From DASYAE01 sp036501535 (GTDB lineage Bacteria; Actinomycetota; Actinomycetes; Streptomycetales; Catenulisporaceae): a DNA stretch of 26,887 bases. Location of the stretch: assembly GCA_036501535.1 (NCBI GenBank), contig DASYAE010000278.1, positions 1-26,887 on the forward strand, written 5' to 3'. The position numbers and the translations under genes are program-made. The notes under the pieces are model-generated. The model was given only the letters and a program-made list of their open reading frames with translations. It was not told the DNA's origin and ran no database searches. Positions 1 to 9,637 of this stretch are shown piece by piece (the stretch's first letter is position 1; each line of letters opens with the position of its first letter).

Positions 1-26
1 CCCCGGTCTCCGCGAGGAGGCCGGGG
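1..26 (+). terminator. Terminator-like hairpin at the left edge
   Basis: Positions 1-11 pair with 16-26 in an 11-bp stem with one G-U pair, closed by a GCGA (GNRA-type) tetraloop. No U-tract follows, which is common for actinobacterial terminators. It probably ends a gene lying left of the window; rpoC is a reasonable guess because rpoBC often precedes rpsL in actinomycetes, but nothing here proves it. Confidence 0.5.
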
Positions 27-176
27 GCGCCGTCGTTGCACGTCTGTGACGCCCGTTGTGGTATGCCGCCGTTGAACAGAACAGCGCACCCGAGTAGCGT
101 CGTCACGCCCGGCTGCCGAACGGGGCCCGGGCGAAGAGCCGAATATGAATGCACGGATTACCCCAGGGGGAGCTCC

Positions 177-671
177 ATGGCGATCACTCGCTCCGGCATG
201 CGCAAGCAGATCATCGAGAACCTGTCCCAGGTGGCGCCGCCCGGAGAGCAGTTCATGGCCTGCCTGCACGGGATGACCGGTCCCAGCCCGTGGTTCGACA
301 ACGCGATCATCCAGGCGCTGCGCAAGTACTACTTCGTCACGCTGACCAACACCAGCGTGGTGGTGAACCGGGCCGGGCGGCTGGCCAACCGGCCCAAGGA
401 GGTCGTGGCGGCGATTCCGCTGCAGGCGCGGCCGGTCGCCCAGGTGAAGAAGGGCGTGCTGTGGAACAAGCTCTACATCCAGTTCCCCGGCATGCCGAAG
501 CCGACCAGGATCAACGTGCACCGGATCTGGAACGCGGACCTCGACCGCTTCATGGCCCTCTCGCAGGCGCCCGGCCAGGTGCCGCCACAGGGCCAGTTCC
601 CGCAGCAGCAGCAGCCTTACCCGCCGCAGGGCCAGGTTCCGCAGCAGCCGCCGCAGCAGTACGGCCGCTAG
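177..671 (+). CDS. Small hypothetical protein with Pro/Gln-rich C-terminal tail
   Basis: This is a 164-residue soluble protein with no signal peptide or membrane segment. I chose the ATG at 177 because a purine-rich AGGGGGAG stretch lies just upstream and the predicted compact domain begins there; the frame is open further upstream, but that part looks like non-coding sequence. Residues 1-130 form a mixed domain with beta-rich stretches (YYFVTLTNTSVVVNR, LWNKLYIQFPG) that resembles small bacterial PH-like domains; this is an impression, not a firm match. Residues 131-164 are a low-complexity tail in which a PPQGQ-x-PQQ unit occurs twice. A strong hairpin follows, so the gene is probably transcribed alone. 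Function unknown. Confidence 0.75.
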   Translation: MAITRSGMRKQIIENLSQVAPPGEQFMACLHGMTGPSPWFDNAIIQALRKYYFVTLTNTSVVVNRAGRLANRPKEVVAAIPLQARPVAQVKKGVLWNKLYIQFPGMPKPTRINVHRIWNADLDRFMALSQAPGQVPPQGQFPQQQQPYPPQGQVPQQPPQQYGR

Positions 672-694
672 GAAGCAGGCCGGCCCGCACCGCT

Positions 695-732
695 CGCCCG
701 CGCGACGCCGCCCCGTCGGCGCCGCGCGGGCG
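695..732 (+). terminator. Strong two-part hairpin after the small hypothetical gene
   Basis: CGCCCGCGCG (695-704) pairs perfectly with 723-732. After one mismatch, a further 5 bp (706-710 with 717-721) close on a CCCCGT loop. It starts 24 nt after the upstream stop codon and ends 12 nt before the ATG at 745, so it can act as a terminator or as an attenuator of the next gene. Confidence 0.6.
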
Positions 733-744
733 CGTTGATCGGAG

Positions 745-1164
745 ATGTCCGGCGAGGCGCCCGCACGCTGCGCCTTCCGCGCTATCTTCATGGTCGTGGA
801 CAGCGACGGCGAGGACGAACTCGGCCGGCCGAGATACAGCCAGGCGCCCGAGCCGTGGCGGGACCCGGCCGTGCCGGGCGGCGGCGGGCCGTCCGCCCGC
901 ACCGCCCAGGAGGCGTACGACGCGATCACCTTCGCGAGCTTCGCCTGGATCATCCCGCTGTTCGGCGGGATCATGGCGATACGCCGGGGGAACCGGGCAC
1001 TTCGCGCCATCGCGAACTCCGGCGGAGCGCTCGGCGGGATCTCCCAGGCGGTCTGGGCGCGCCGGCTCGGCTGGCTGTACATCGCGCTGTGGGTCTTCGT
1101 GCTCTACCGGATCGGCCTGCTCGCGCTGGTGTTCGTGATAGACGTCGCCCGAAACGCATTCTGA
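745..1164 (+). CDS. Small membrane protein with two transmembrane helices
   Basis: This 139-residue protein has a hydrophilic N-terminus of about 55 residues and two hydrophobic helices, around residues 61-77 and 107-133, joined by a basic, Gly/Ala-rich loop (IRRGNRALRAIANSGG). The layout is like DUF4190-type small membrane proteins of actinomycetes, where a proline-rich cytoplasmic segment precedes a helical hairpin. The start is uncertain: the ATG at 745 has a GGAG directly against it, while a second in-frame ATG at 790 has no ribosome site and would give 124 residues. The gene sits 12 nt past a strong hairpin and about 110 nt before the pseudokinase gene. Function unknown. Confidence 0.65.
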   Translation: MSGEAPARCAFRAIFMVVDSDGEDELGRPRYSQAPEPWRDPAVPGGGGPSARTAQEAYDAITFASFAWIIPLFGGIMAIRRGNRALRAIANSGGALGGISQAVWARRLGWLYIALWVFVLYRIGLLALVFVIDVARNAF

Positions 1165-1273
1165 TGAGGTGCGCTGTGCCCGGTGCGGCCGGTTCGGACC
1201 CGTCCATGGTGGACAATGGGCGCGATTCGAGAATCGCCGCGGGCGCGGCGGCAGGTACGGAAGGTTGGATGCG

Positions 1274-2998
1274 ATGAGGCTCGGCCGCACCGGTTCGATG
1301 GTGGCCGACCGCTATCGCCTCGACCAGCTCACCGCCAGCGCGGACACCTTCGAGCACTGGCGCGCCCACGACGAGCGGCTCGGCCGGCCGGTGGTGGTCC
1401 GGCTCGACCGGGTGGCCGCCCCGGAGGACGCCGAGCAGCCCGGGGAGCCCGCCGAGGACTGGTCGCCGCAGCCCGGCCTGGCCCGGATCGCGCAGCTCAA
1501 CTATCCGGCCGTCGCCGCGGTCTTCGACGCGGGCATGATGGTCGACCCGGAGACCGGCCCGCTGCGCTACGCCGTCTCGGAGCGGGTCGAGGGCCGCTCG
1601 CTGGCCGAGGTGATGGCCGCCGGCCCGCAGCCGTGGACCCGCACGGTGGACTGGGGCCGGCAGATCTGCGGGGCGCTCGCGGCGCTGCACGGCATCGGGG
1701 TCGCGCACGGCTCGCTCGGCCCGGACAACGTCGCGGTGCGCGACGACCGCATGATCAAGGTCTTCGACGCGGGCCTGGCCCCGGACCTCGAGGCCGGGGA
1801 CGACACGGAGGACGCGGAGCCGGAGGAGGCGCAGCCCGCCGACCCGGCATCGGCGAACGCTGAGACACGGCTGCTCGGCGGGGAGAAGGACGCCGGCGCG
1901 GCCGAGCGCACCACCGTGCTGCCGAGCGAGCGGACCCCGGCCAGCCGGATCAGCGTGGAGAAGTCCAGCGTCGAGAAGACGATCGGCATGACCGCGGCCA
2001 TGACGCTCAACCTGGCCGACTACGAGGCGAAGATCGTCTCGAAGCTGCCGCCGGGCGCGCCGGCCGACATGTACGCGCTCGGCTCGCTGCTCTGGCACGC
2101 GGTGTGCGGCGAGCCGCCGGACGCCGTCGAGGCGGACCGGCCCGATGCGGCCGGTGCCGATACCGCGGCGGGGGACGACGCGCAGGACGAGGACCGGGCC
2201 GGCGCCGAGACAGATACCGAGCCCGATGCCGAAGACGGGGAGTCCGCCGCGGCGAAGACCGCCCTGATCGCGGACCCCGATGCCAAGACCGCCGTCTTCC
2301 GCCCGCAGGACGGGGACGACCGGGACGGCGGCGCCGGCCCCGATCCGGCGCCGCTGCTCGCGGCCGGCGCCCCGGCCGGATTCGCCCTCCTGCTGCAGGA
2401 GCTGCTCGACCCCGATCCGGCCCGCCGGCCGACCGCGGCGCGCGCGCTTCCCCGGTTCGCCGCCCTCGTGGCCGCCGCGCGGGCCAGCGACAAGGCGACG
2501 ATGGCGGTGCCGGCCCAGGGCCTGTCGCCGACCCAGGTGATCGCGATGCCGCCGATCGCGATGCCGCCGACCGGGGGCCGCAGGGCCCCGGCCGACGCCG
2601 TCGTGCTGCCCTCCCAGGCCCCGCGGCGCACCCTGATGATCATCGGCTTGATCCTCCTGCTGGCCGCGCTGGGCGTCGGGATCGGCCTGCTGGTCGCGAG
2701 CGTGGCGGGCAACTCGCCGCAGCCGCAGGGCAACACGCCGCCGGTCACGTCGAGCACCAACGGTCCGGTCTCCAGCGTCACGCTGCCGAGCGCGACGGTG
2801 ACCAGCGCGAGCCCGAGCCCGACGCAGGACACCGCGACGAGCGAGGCGGCCGCGCCGCCGCCCTCGCCTTCGCCGTCGCCTTCACCGTCCCCGTCGGACA
2901 CCGCCACGGCGACGGCCTCGGCCAGCGCGAGCCCATCCGACCCGCCGACATGCAGTCTCCCGATAATCTGCCCGAGCACCTCCGCGTCGGCCGGCTGA
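1274..2998 (+). CDS. Membrane-anchored Ser/Thr protein kinase homologue lacking catalytic residues (pseudokinase)
   Basis: This 574-residue protein starts at the ATG at 1274, with AAGG 9 nt upstream. Residues 14-170 follow a protein-kinase N-lobe and catalytic loop, but the Gly-rich loop is absent, the VAVK lysine is Arg43 (VVVRLD), the HRDLKPEN loop reads HGSLGPDN (145-152, catalytic Asp replaced by Ser147), and DFG is DAG (165-167). A C-lobe remnant (MYALGSLLWHAVCGEPP and a DPDPARRPTA stretch) is interrupted by acidic low-complexity insertions. One transmembrane helix at about 454-478 leads to a Ser/Thr/Pro-rich outer segment with Ser-Pro repeats and two Cys near the end. It cannot be a normal kinase and is more likely a scaffold or sensor, by analogy with the pseudokinase domain of mycobacterial MviN; that role is inferred. 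It lies upstream of the str operon on the same strand. Confidence 0.85.
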   Translation: MRLGRTGSMVADRYRLDQLTASADTFEHWRAHDERLGRPVVVRLDRVAAPEDAEQPGEPAEDWSPQPGLARIAQLNYPAVAAVFDAGMMVDPETGPLRYAVSERVEGRSLAEVMAAGPQPWTRTVDWGRQICGALAALHGIGVAHGSLGPDNVAVRDDRMIKVFDAGLAPDLEAGDDTEDAEPEEAQPADPASANAETRLLGGEKDAGAAERTTVLPSERTPASRISVEKSSVEKTIGMTAAMTLNLADYEAKIVSKLPPGAPADMYALGSLLWHAVCGEPPDAVEADRPDAAGADTAAGDDAQDEDRAGAETDTEPDAEDGESAAAKTALIADPDAKTAVFRPQDGDDRDGGAGPDPAPLLAAGAPAGFALLLQELLDPDPARRPTAARALPRFAALVAAARASDKATMAVPAQGLSPTQVIAMPPIAMPPTGGRRAPADAVVLPSQAPRRTLMIIGLILLLAALGVGIGLLVASVAGNSPQPQGNTPPVTSSTNGPVSSVTLPSATVTSASPSPTQDTATSEAAAPPPSPSPSPSPSPSDTATATASASASPSDPPTCSLPIICPSTSASAG

Positions 2999-3109
2999 GC
3001 GCCGGGCCGCCTTGCCCTGCAGCGGAAATGCGGTTAATCGCACTGCCCCGGACATGAGACAATGGTTACCGGGTGTACGCGACCCGACGGGGTGGTGCGG
3101 CAGGTCGTT

Positions 3110-3139
3110 TTGACCGGAGGCACGGCCCCTCGGTACGCT
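3110..3139 (+). promoter_or_regulatory. Likely main promoter of the str operon
   Basis: TTGACC (3110-3115) and TACGCT (3134-3139) are separated by 18 nt, a good match to the vegetative-sigma promoters of streptomycetes. Transcription would start near 3146 and give a leader of about 350 nt before rpsL. Confidence 0.5.
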
Positions 3140-3346
3140 CTCACCTTGTGCCCGGGGTGTCCCCGGCTGTCCGTGTGCGCACGAGGAGGTTCGCCGGCAA
3201 GTATCGGCGATTGCTGATTCTGGTGCGGGTAGTCCCCGATTGGGACCGCACGGAAGGCCGGCGCAGGACGTCGAACACCGATCCGCGCGATCGCGGCGTT
3301 CCCCACAGTCCCACCGTGCCTGCCGTCGGCGTGGTCAGCGAACCAT

Positions 3347-3375
3347 CGACACACCCGACCGCGTGGGTCGGAGGA
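3347..3375 (+). promoter_or_regulatory. Conserved leader element with hairpin, upstream of rpsL
   Basis: This 29-nt block matches positions 25578-25606 upstream of rpsJ at 28 of 29 positions. It contains a 6-bp stem, CCGACC (3355-3360) with GGTCGG (3366-3371), and a GCGTG loop, followed by a GGAGGA purine run. It lies inside the rpsL leader, well before the start codon. I recall similar blocks before other actinobacterial ribosomal operons, but could not check. The rest of the leader (3140-3495) shows another short hairpin (3152-3157 with 3161-3166) and no convincing gene. Confidence 0.65.
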
Positions 3376-3495
3376 GACGGACGGACCGGGGCATAACGGA
3401 CCCACCACATTCGCCAGAGGACGCCTGGCCGACCCCGCCCGCGAGGGCGAGGCCCCCCGGCCGAAGGCTTGGCACGATCGGAAGACGGAGAAGCA

Positions 3496-3870
3496 GTGCC
3501 CACGATCCAGCAGTTGGTCCGCAAGGGCCGGCAGGACAAGGTCACCAAGACCAAGACTCCTGCGCTCAAGGGCAGTCCGCAGCGGCGCGGGGTGTGCACC
3601 CGCGTCTACACGACCACCCCGAAGAAGCCGAACTCGGCGCTGCGCAAGGTCGCCCGCGTGCGGCTGTCCAGCGGCATCGAGGTCACCGCCTACATCCCCG
3701 GAGTCGGCCACAACCTGCAGGAGCACTCGATCGTGCTCGTGCGAGGCGGCCGGGTCAAGGACCTTCCCGGCGTCCGCTACAAGATCATCCGCGGTTCCCT
3801 GGACACCCAGGGCGTCAAGAACCGCAAGCAGGCTCGTAGCCGGTACGGCGCCAAGAAGGAGAAGAAGTAA
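3496..3870 (+). CDS. rpsL: 30S ribosomal protein S12
   Basis: S12 is the universal protein of the decoding centre of the small ribosomal subunit. The 124-residue product starts PTIQQLVRKGR and has the signature TTTPKKPNSALRK and the GGRVKDLPGVRY loop, all at the expected places and at the normal length. Lys43 and Lys88, the positions most often changed in streptomycin-resistant mutants, are wild type. The start is the GTG at 3496, with GGAG (3487-3490) 5 nt upstream; the ATG at 3469 would add nine non-conserved residues. Its stop codon overlaps the rpsG start by one base (TAATG), which suggests translational coupling. It is the first gene of the str operon. Confidence 0.98.
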   Translation: MPTIQQLVRKGRQDKVTKTKTPALKGSPQRRGVCTRVYTTTPKKPNSALRKVARVRLSSGIEVTAYIPGVGHNLQEHSIVLVRGGRVKDLPGVRYKIIRGSLDTQGVKNRKQARSRYGAKKEKK

Positions 3871-4340
3871 TGCCTCGCAAGGGCCCGGCCCCGAAGCACC
3901 CGGTCGTCATCGACCCGGTCTACAACTCTCCGCTGGTCACCTCTCTGGTGAACAAGGTGCTGCTGGACGGCAAGCGGTCCACCGCCGAGCGGATCGTCTA
4001 CGGCGCCCTCGAGGGCTGCCGGGAGAAGACCGGCGGCGACCCGGTGATCACGCTCAAGCGCGCGGTGGAGAACGTCAAGCCCGCCATCGAGGTCAAGTCC
4101 CGCCGGGTGGGCGGCGCGACCTACCAGGTGCCGGTCGAGGTGCGGGCCGGCCGGTCCAACACCCTGGCGCTGCGCTGGCTTGTGTCGTACTCCCGCGCCC
4201 GCCGCGAGAAGACGATGACCGAACGCCTGATGAACGAGCTGCTCGACGCCTCCAACGGCCTGGGCGCCTCGGTCAAGCGGCGCGAGGACACGCACAAGAT
4301 GGCGGAGGCCAACAAGGCCTTCGCGCATTACCGGTGGTAA
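3870..4340 (+). CDS. rpsG: 30S ribosomal protein S7
   Basis: S7 binds the 3' domain of 16S rRNA, starts assembly of the small-subunit head and contacts the exit-site tRNA. The 156-residue product has the normal family length and the conserved stretches LVTSLVNKVLLDGKRSTAE, VGGATYQVPVEV and ending KAFAHYRW. The ribosome site AAGGAG (3856-3861) lies in the end of rpsL, 8 nt before the ATG, and the two genes share one base. After the stop come two hairpins and then fusA, as usual for str operons. In E. coli S7 represses its own operon by binding upstream of its gene; whether this holds here is unknown. Confidence 0.98.
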   Translation: MPRKGPAPKHPVVIDPVYNSPLVTSLVNKVLLDGKRSTAERIVYGALEGCREKTGGDPVITLKRAVENVKPAIEVKSRRVGGATYQVPVEVRAGRSNTLALRWLVSYSRARREKTMTERLMNELLDASNGLGASVKRREDTHKMAEANKAFAHYRW

Positions 4341-4361
4341 CCCCGGTAATCATCAGCACTT

Positions 4362-4419
4362 TACCGCCGGCCTGCCGGCGGTAGTGATGGCGGTTCCGGG
4401 AACGACGCCCGGGACCGCC
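4362..4419 (+). promoter_or_regulatory. Two tandem hairpins in the rpsG-fusA spacer
   Basis: The first hairpin is a perfect 9-bp stem (4362-4370 with 4375-4383) closed by CCTG. The second is a 12-bp stem with one G-U pair (4389-4400 with 4408-4419) and a 7-nt loop. No U-tract follows. They could slow or partly stop transcription, or mark an RNA processing point between the ribosomal-protein genes and the elongation-factor genes. Confidence 0.5.
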
Positions 4420-4458
4420 GACCCTTAGATTTCGACTCGCGAAAGTAGACGAGCCCCC

Positions 4459-6567
<2,109 letters not shown>

Positions 6568-6592
6568 CCCAAGCCGATCCACCGTAAGTAGC

Positions 6593-6620
6593 GCCGGCCG
6601 CCCAGCCCGGGCGGCCCGGC
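6593..6620 (+). promoter_or_regulatory. Hairpin in the fusA-tuf spacer
   Basis: Positions 6593-6603 pair with 6609-6620 in an 11-bp GC-rich stem with one bulged C and a 5-nt loop. It ends 15 nt before the tuf ribosome-binding site. It may be an attenuator, a processing site or a 3'-end protector for fusA mRNA. Confidence 0.45.
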
Positions 6621-6646
6621 ACAGCAACCGTCCACAGGAGGACATC

Positions 6647-7840
6647 GTGGCGAAGGCGAAGTTCGAGCGGACTAAGCCGCACGTCAACATCGGCACCATC
6701 GGTCACATCGACCACGGCAAGACGACGCTCACCGCGGCGATCACCAAGGTTCTGCACGACAAGTACCCGAACCTGAACGCCGTCTCCGCGTTCGACCAGA
6801 TCGACAAGGCGCCCGAAGAGCGGCAGCGCGGCATCACCATCTCCATCGCGCACGTCGAGTACCAGACCGAGAAGCGCCACTACGCGCACGTGGACTGCCC
6901 CGGCCACGCGGACTACATCAAGAACATGATCACCGGTGCCGCGCAGATGGACGGCGCGATCCTGGTGGTGGCCGCGACCGACGGCCCGATGCCGCAGACC
7001 AAGGAGCACGTGCTGCTGGCCCGTCAGGTCGGCGTGCCGTACATCGTGGTCGCGCTGAACAAGGCCGACATGGTGGACGACGAGGAGATCCTCGAGCTGG
7101 TCGAGCTCGAGGTGCGCGAGCTGCTGACCACCTACGAGTTCCCGGGCGACGACGTGCCGGTCGTGCGCGTCTCGGCGCTCAAGGCGCTCGAGGGCGACAA
7201 GGAGTGGGGCGACGCTCTGCTCCAGCTGCTCGACCAGGTGGACGAGGCGATCCCGCAGCCGGAGCGCGAGATCGACAAGCCGTTCCTGATGCCGATCGAG
7301 GACGTGTTCACCATCACCGGCCGCGGCACCGTGGTGACCGGCCGGATCGAGCGCGGCGTGATCAAGGTCAACGAGACCGTGGACATCGTCGGCATCCACG
7401 AGACGAAGCAGACCACGACGGTCACCGGCGTGGAGATGTTCCGCAAGCTGCTGGACGAGGGCCAGGCGGGCGAGAACGTCGGCCTGCTGCTGCGCGGCAC
7501 CAAGCGCGACGAGGTCGAGCGCGGCCAGGTCGTGATCAAGCCGGGCACCATCACCCCGCACACCGACTTCGAGGGCCAGGTCTACATCCTGTCCAAGGAC
7601 GAGGGCGGGCGGCACACGCCGTTCTTCAACAACTACCGGCCGCAGTTCTACTTCCGGACCACCGACGTGACCGGCGTGGTGACCCTCCCCGAGGGTACCG
7701 AGATGGTCATGCCGGGCGACAACACCACCATGTCGGTCGCGCTGATCCAGCCGATCGCCATGGAGGAGGGCCTGAAGTTCGCGATCCGTGAGGGTGGTCG
7801 CACCGTCGGCGCCGGACGGGTCGTCAAGATCGTCAAGTAG
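6647..7840 (+). CDS. tuf: Translation elongation factor Tu
   Basis: EF-Tu brings aminoacyl-tRNA to the ribosomal A site as a GTP complex. The 397-residue product has the standard length for actinomycetes. It begins AKAKFERTKPHVNIGTIGHI, has the P-loop GHIDHGKTT, the switch element RGITISIAHVEY, DCPGHADY and NKADM, and the domain 2-3 signature TGRGTVVTGRIERG. The GTG at 6647 is the start: AGGAGG (6636-6641) lies 5 nt upstream, and the in-frame upstream extension overlaps fusA and is not conserved. It is the last gene of the str operon here; a strong hairpin follows and the next gene is on the opposite strand. Confidence 0.98.
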   Translation: MAKAKFERTKPHVNIGTIGHIDHGKTTLTAAITKVLHDKYPNLNAVSAFDQIDKAPEERQRGITISIAHVEYQTEKRHYAHVDCPGHADYIKNMITGAAQMDGAILVVAATDGPMPQTKEHVLLARQVGVPYIVVALNKADMVDDEEILELVELEVRELLTTYEFPGDDVPVVRVSALKALEGDKEWGDALLQLLDQVDEAIPQPEREIDKPFLMPIEDVFTITGRGTVVTGRIERGVIKVNETVDIVGIHETKQTTTVTGVEMFRKLLDEGQAGENVGLLLRGTKRDEVERGQVVIKPGTITPHTDFEGQVYILSKDEGGRHTPFFNNYRPQFYFRTTDVTGVVTLPEGTEMVMPGDNTTMSVALIQPIAMEEGLKFAIREGGRTVGAGRVVKIVK

Positions 7841-7850
7841 GGCCGGCAGT

Positions 7851-7911
7851 AGCTGCCGCGGCAGCTGACGGACGCAGCGCCCCCGGAACCCAGGCAGGGT
7901 TCCGGGTGCGC
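7851..7911. terminator. Bidirectional terminator between tuf and the first hydrolase gene
   Basis: A perfect 16-bp palindrome, AGCTGCCGCGGCAGCT (7851-7866), is followed by a stronger hairpin: CCCGGAACCC (7882-7891) with GGGTTCCGGG (7897-7906) and an AGGCA loop. The stem is extended by GCGC pairs (7877-7880 with 7908-7911) past one mismatch. It lies between two convergent genes (tuf stop at 7840, hydrolase stop at 7944) and can serve both strands. Confidence 0.75.
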
Positions 7912-7943
7912 TTCGCGTGCTGGAGTGTGCTGGGGCCGAGGGG

Positions 7944-9080
7944 TCAGTGCTCGTAGGCGCTGATCGCGTTCTCCAGCGCGGTGAAGGAGGGCCGGGCGGT
8001 GCCGTCGGCCCGCCGCAGGCCGTAGGAGAGCTGCTGCCCCGGCAGGTCGATGTCCGAGAACCAGAACAGCGCCTTGACGTCCGGGTTGGTGGTCGCCGCG
8101 GCCACCAGCGCGGTCGCGTACTCGGCCTGGAGCGCCTCGGCGTCGGCGAGCTGCGAGCTGCCTGCGGCGGCGGTGGACGGGACCGACGCTCCGGCCTCGG
8201 TGATCCAGATCGCCCGGCCGGTGGCGTCGAACTGCTCGAGCACCGCCTCGAGGCTGTCCGGCCCGACCCCGATGTCGCTGAACGCGCTCGCCCCGTCCGG
8301 CATCTGCGGGAACGAATACGGGTGGTAGCCGATCGCGTCCACGTACTGCAGCGCGTCCGCCTGCGCGACGCCGAGCAGGAAGTCGTGCGCGGAGAGGTTC
8401 GCGTCGGAGGAGTCCGTGACGGCCATCCCGCCGAGGATGAGCTCGGCGTTCGGGCGGACCGCGCGGACGGCCGTCGCCGTGCTCTTCAGCAGCGCCGCGT
8501 AGGCCGCGGGATCCGCGCCGCTGGGCCAGTAGTGGGCCATGTTCTCCTCGTTCCACACCTCCCAGGCGCCCACCACGTTCGGGGAGTAGCGCTGCGCGGC
8601 CTTGGCCGCGAACGCGGCGAACGCGGCGTCGTCGGCCGGCGGGCACCACAGGTCGGAGGCGCACGCGGCCTGGCGGGCCCAGGCCGGCGGCTGGTCCAGT
8701 ATCGCCAGCACCTTCAGCCCGCGGGCGCTGGCGTAGGACACGGTCCGGTCGAACGAACTCCAGTTCCAGTGCCCCGCCTCGGGCTCGATCCGGTACCAGG
8801 CCAGGTCCACCCGGATCCACCCGGCGCCCACCTCGTCGGAGTCGTCGAGCCGCTGCCCGAGGGCGGTGCCGCTCAGCGTGGGCAGCGCGTCCGCGTAGTC
8901 GAGGCCGAAGATGAAGCTCTTGGTCTCGACCGGCCGCTCCAGCACCGACGGAGCCGGGTCGCCCGCCGCGGTCCCGGTGCCGCGGAACTGGGTCAGGAGC
9001 AGGCCGCCCCCGGCGACCAGTGCGGCCGCGGCTATCCAGGCACTGAGTCGTCTCGGGGACAGTCGCACGCGGGTCAGCAT
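7944..9080 (-). CDS. Membrane-tethered glycoside hydrolase, clan GH-A (GH39/PslG-like)
   Basis: This 378-residue protein has an N-terminal signal anchor (helix about 12-31 after a basic start) followed by a (beta/alpha)8-type hydrolase domain facing outwards. Clan GH-A landmarks are visible: WIRVDLAWYRIEP, GAWEVWNEEN with the likely acid/base Glu178, and IWITEAGA with the likely nucleophile Glu295. Cys140 and Cys146 could form a small disulfide loop. The arrangement resembles GH39-like enzymes such as PslG of Pseudomonas, which trim exopolysaccharide during secretion; the substrate here is unknown. A paralogue at 24089-25312 has the same signatures, also on the minus strand, at the other edge of the cluster. 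No clear ribosome site precedes the ATG, so the transcript may be leaderless or the start may differ. Confidence 0.85.
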   Translation of the reverse strand: MLTRVRLSPRRLSAWIAAAALVAGGGLLLTQFRGTGTAAGDPAPSVLERPVETKSFIFGLDYADALPTLSGTALGQRLDDSDEVGAGWIRVDLAWYRIEPEAGHWNWSSFDRTVSYASARGLKVLAILDQPPAWARQAACASDLWCPPADDAAFAAFAAKAAQRYSPNVVGAWEVWNEENMAHYWPSGADPAAYAALLKSTATAVRAVRPNAELILGGMAVTDSSDANLSAHDFLLGVAQADALQYVDAIGYHPYSFPQMPDGASAFSDIGVGPDSLEAVLEQFDATGRAIWITEAGASVPSTAAAGSSQLADAEALQAEYATALVAAATTNPDVKALFWFSDIDLPGQQLSYGLRRADGTARPSFTALENAISAYEH

Positions 9081-9159
9081 AGCGGCTGTACACGGGCTGC
9101 CTGCGGCAGGTGCCGCCCCCGGCCGGCGCCCAGATGATCAGGGTACTGCCACCGATGGG

Positions 9160-9183
9160 CGAGCGGTCCGCACCGCTCGCCGG
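9160..9183. promoter_or_regulatory. Hairpin/inverted repeat in the 557-bp divergent spacer
   Basis: GGCGAGCGGT (9160-9169) pairs perfectly with ACCGCTCGCC (9174-9183) around a CCGC loop. The palindrome GATCGGCCGATC (9183-9194) abuts it, and ATGATCAGGG occurs at 9136-9145 and again at 9224-9233. This divergent spacer (9081-9637) separates the minus-strand hydrolase from the plus-strand GT2 gene and may hold operators for both. I see no convincing gene in it. Confidence 0.35.
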
Positions 9184-9403
9184 ATCGGCCGATCGGATCA
9201 GGCGCGGCACCGATGCTGTCGGTATGATCAGGGCCGCTGCAGGGTAAACCGGCGGATACGCAAAGCAACATGTGATGATCGGACTGTCACCATGGCGTGC
9301 GACTCGCGCCGACCTGGGCGCGGACCCCGAGGCAGGGCCCTGAGTGCTCGGCGCGCTGATACGCTCCGGGTTCAGCCGGGCACTGATGGCGACGCCGTGG
9401 CTG

Positions 9404-9433
9404 TTGACCTCCACGGTAGGCTTTTCATGCGAA
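9404..9433 (+). promoter_or_regulatory. Possible promoter for the GT2 gene
   Basis: TTGACC (9404-9409) is followed after 18 nt by TGCGAA (9428-9433), with a GCGAAT reading one base later. The -35 is good and the -10 is weak. It would give a leader of about 200 nt before the ATG at 9638. Confidence 0.25.
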
Positions 9434-9637
9434 TCAGGGGTCGGTGTATCCGGCTCACGGGAGGGAGTGTTCTCGCCCACGCCGAGGAGGCCGGGCGCTG
9501 ACGGGCTGGCAGGCGCTCGCTGCAGAGTCGTCTCGAGCACGGCCGTCAAGCACGGGGGGCCGCGCCCACGGGGCGGGCCGCTTGATCCACAGGCACCACC
9601 GCGGACTCGACACGGGCCCGAAGGGGAGCACGCGCTG

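Noticed and set aside
3073..3396. 107-codon frame in the rpsL leader
   Set aside because: It runs through the conserved hairpin block, lacks a ribosome site and has no protein-like pattern; the region is better explained as leader RNA.
9344..9637. N-terminal extension of the GT2 gene
   Set aside because: The open frame continues upstream, but the GT2 fold begins at 9638 right after a good ribosome site, and the extra residues have no family match.
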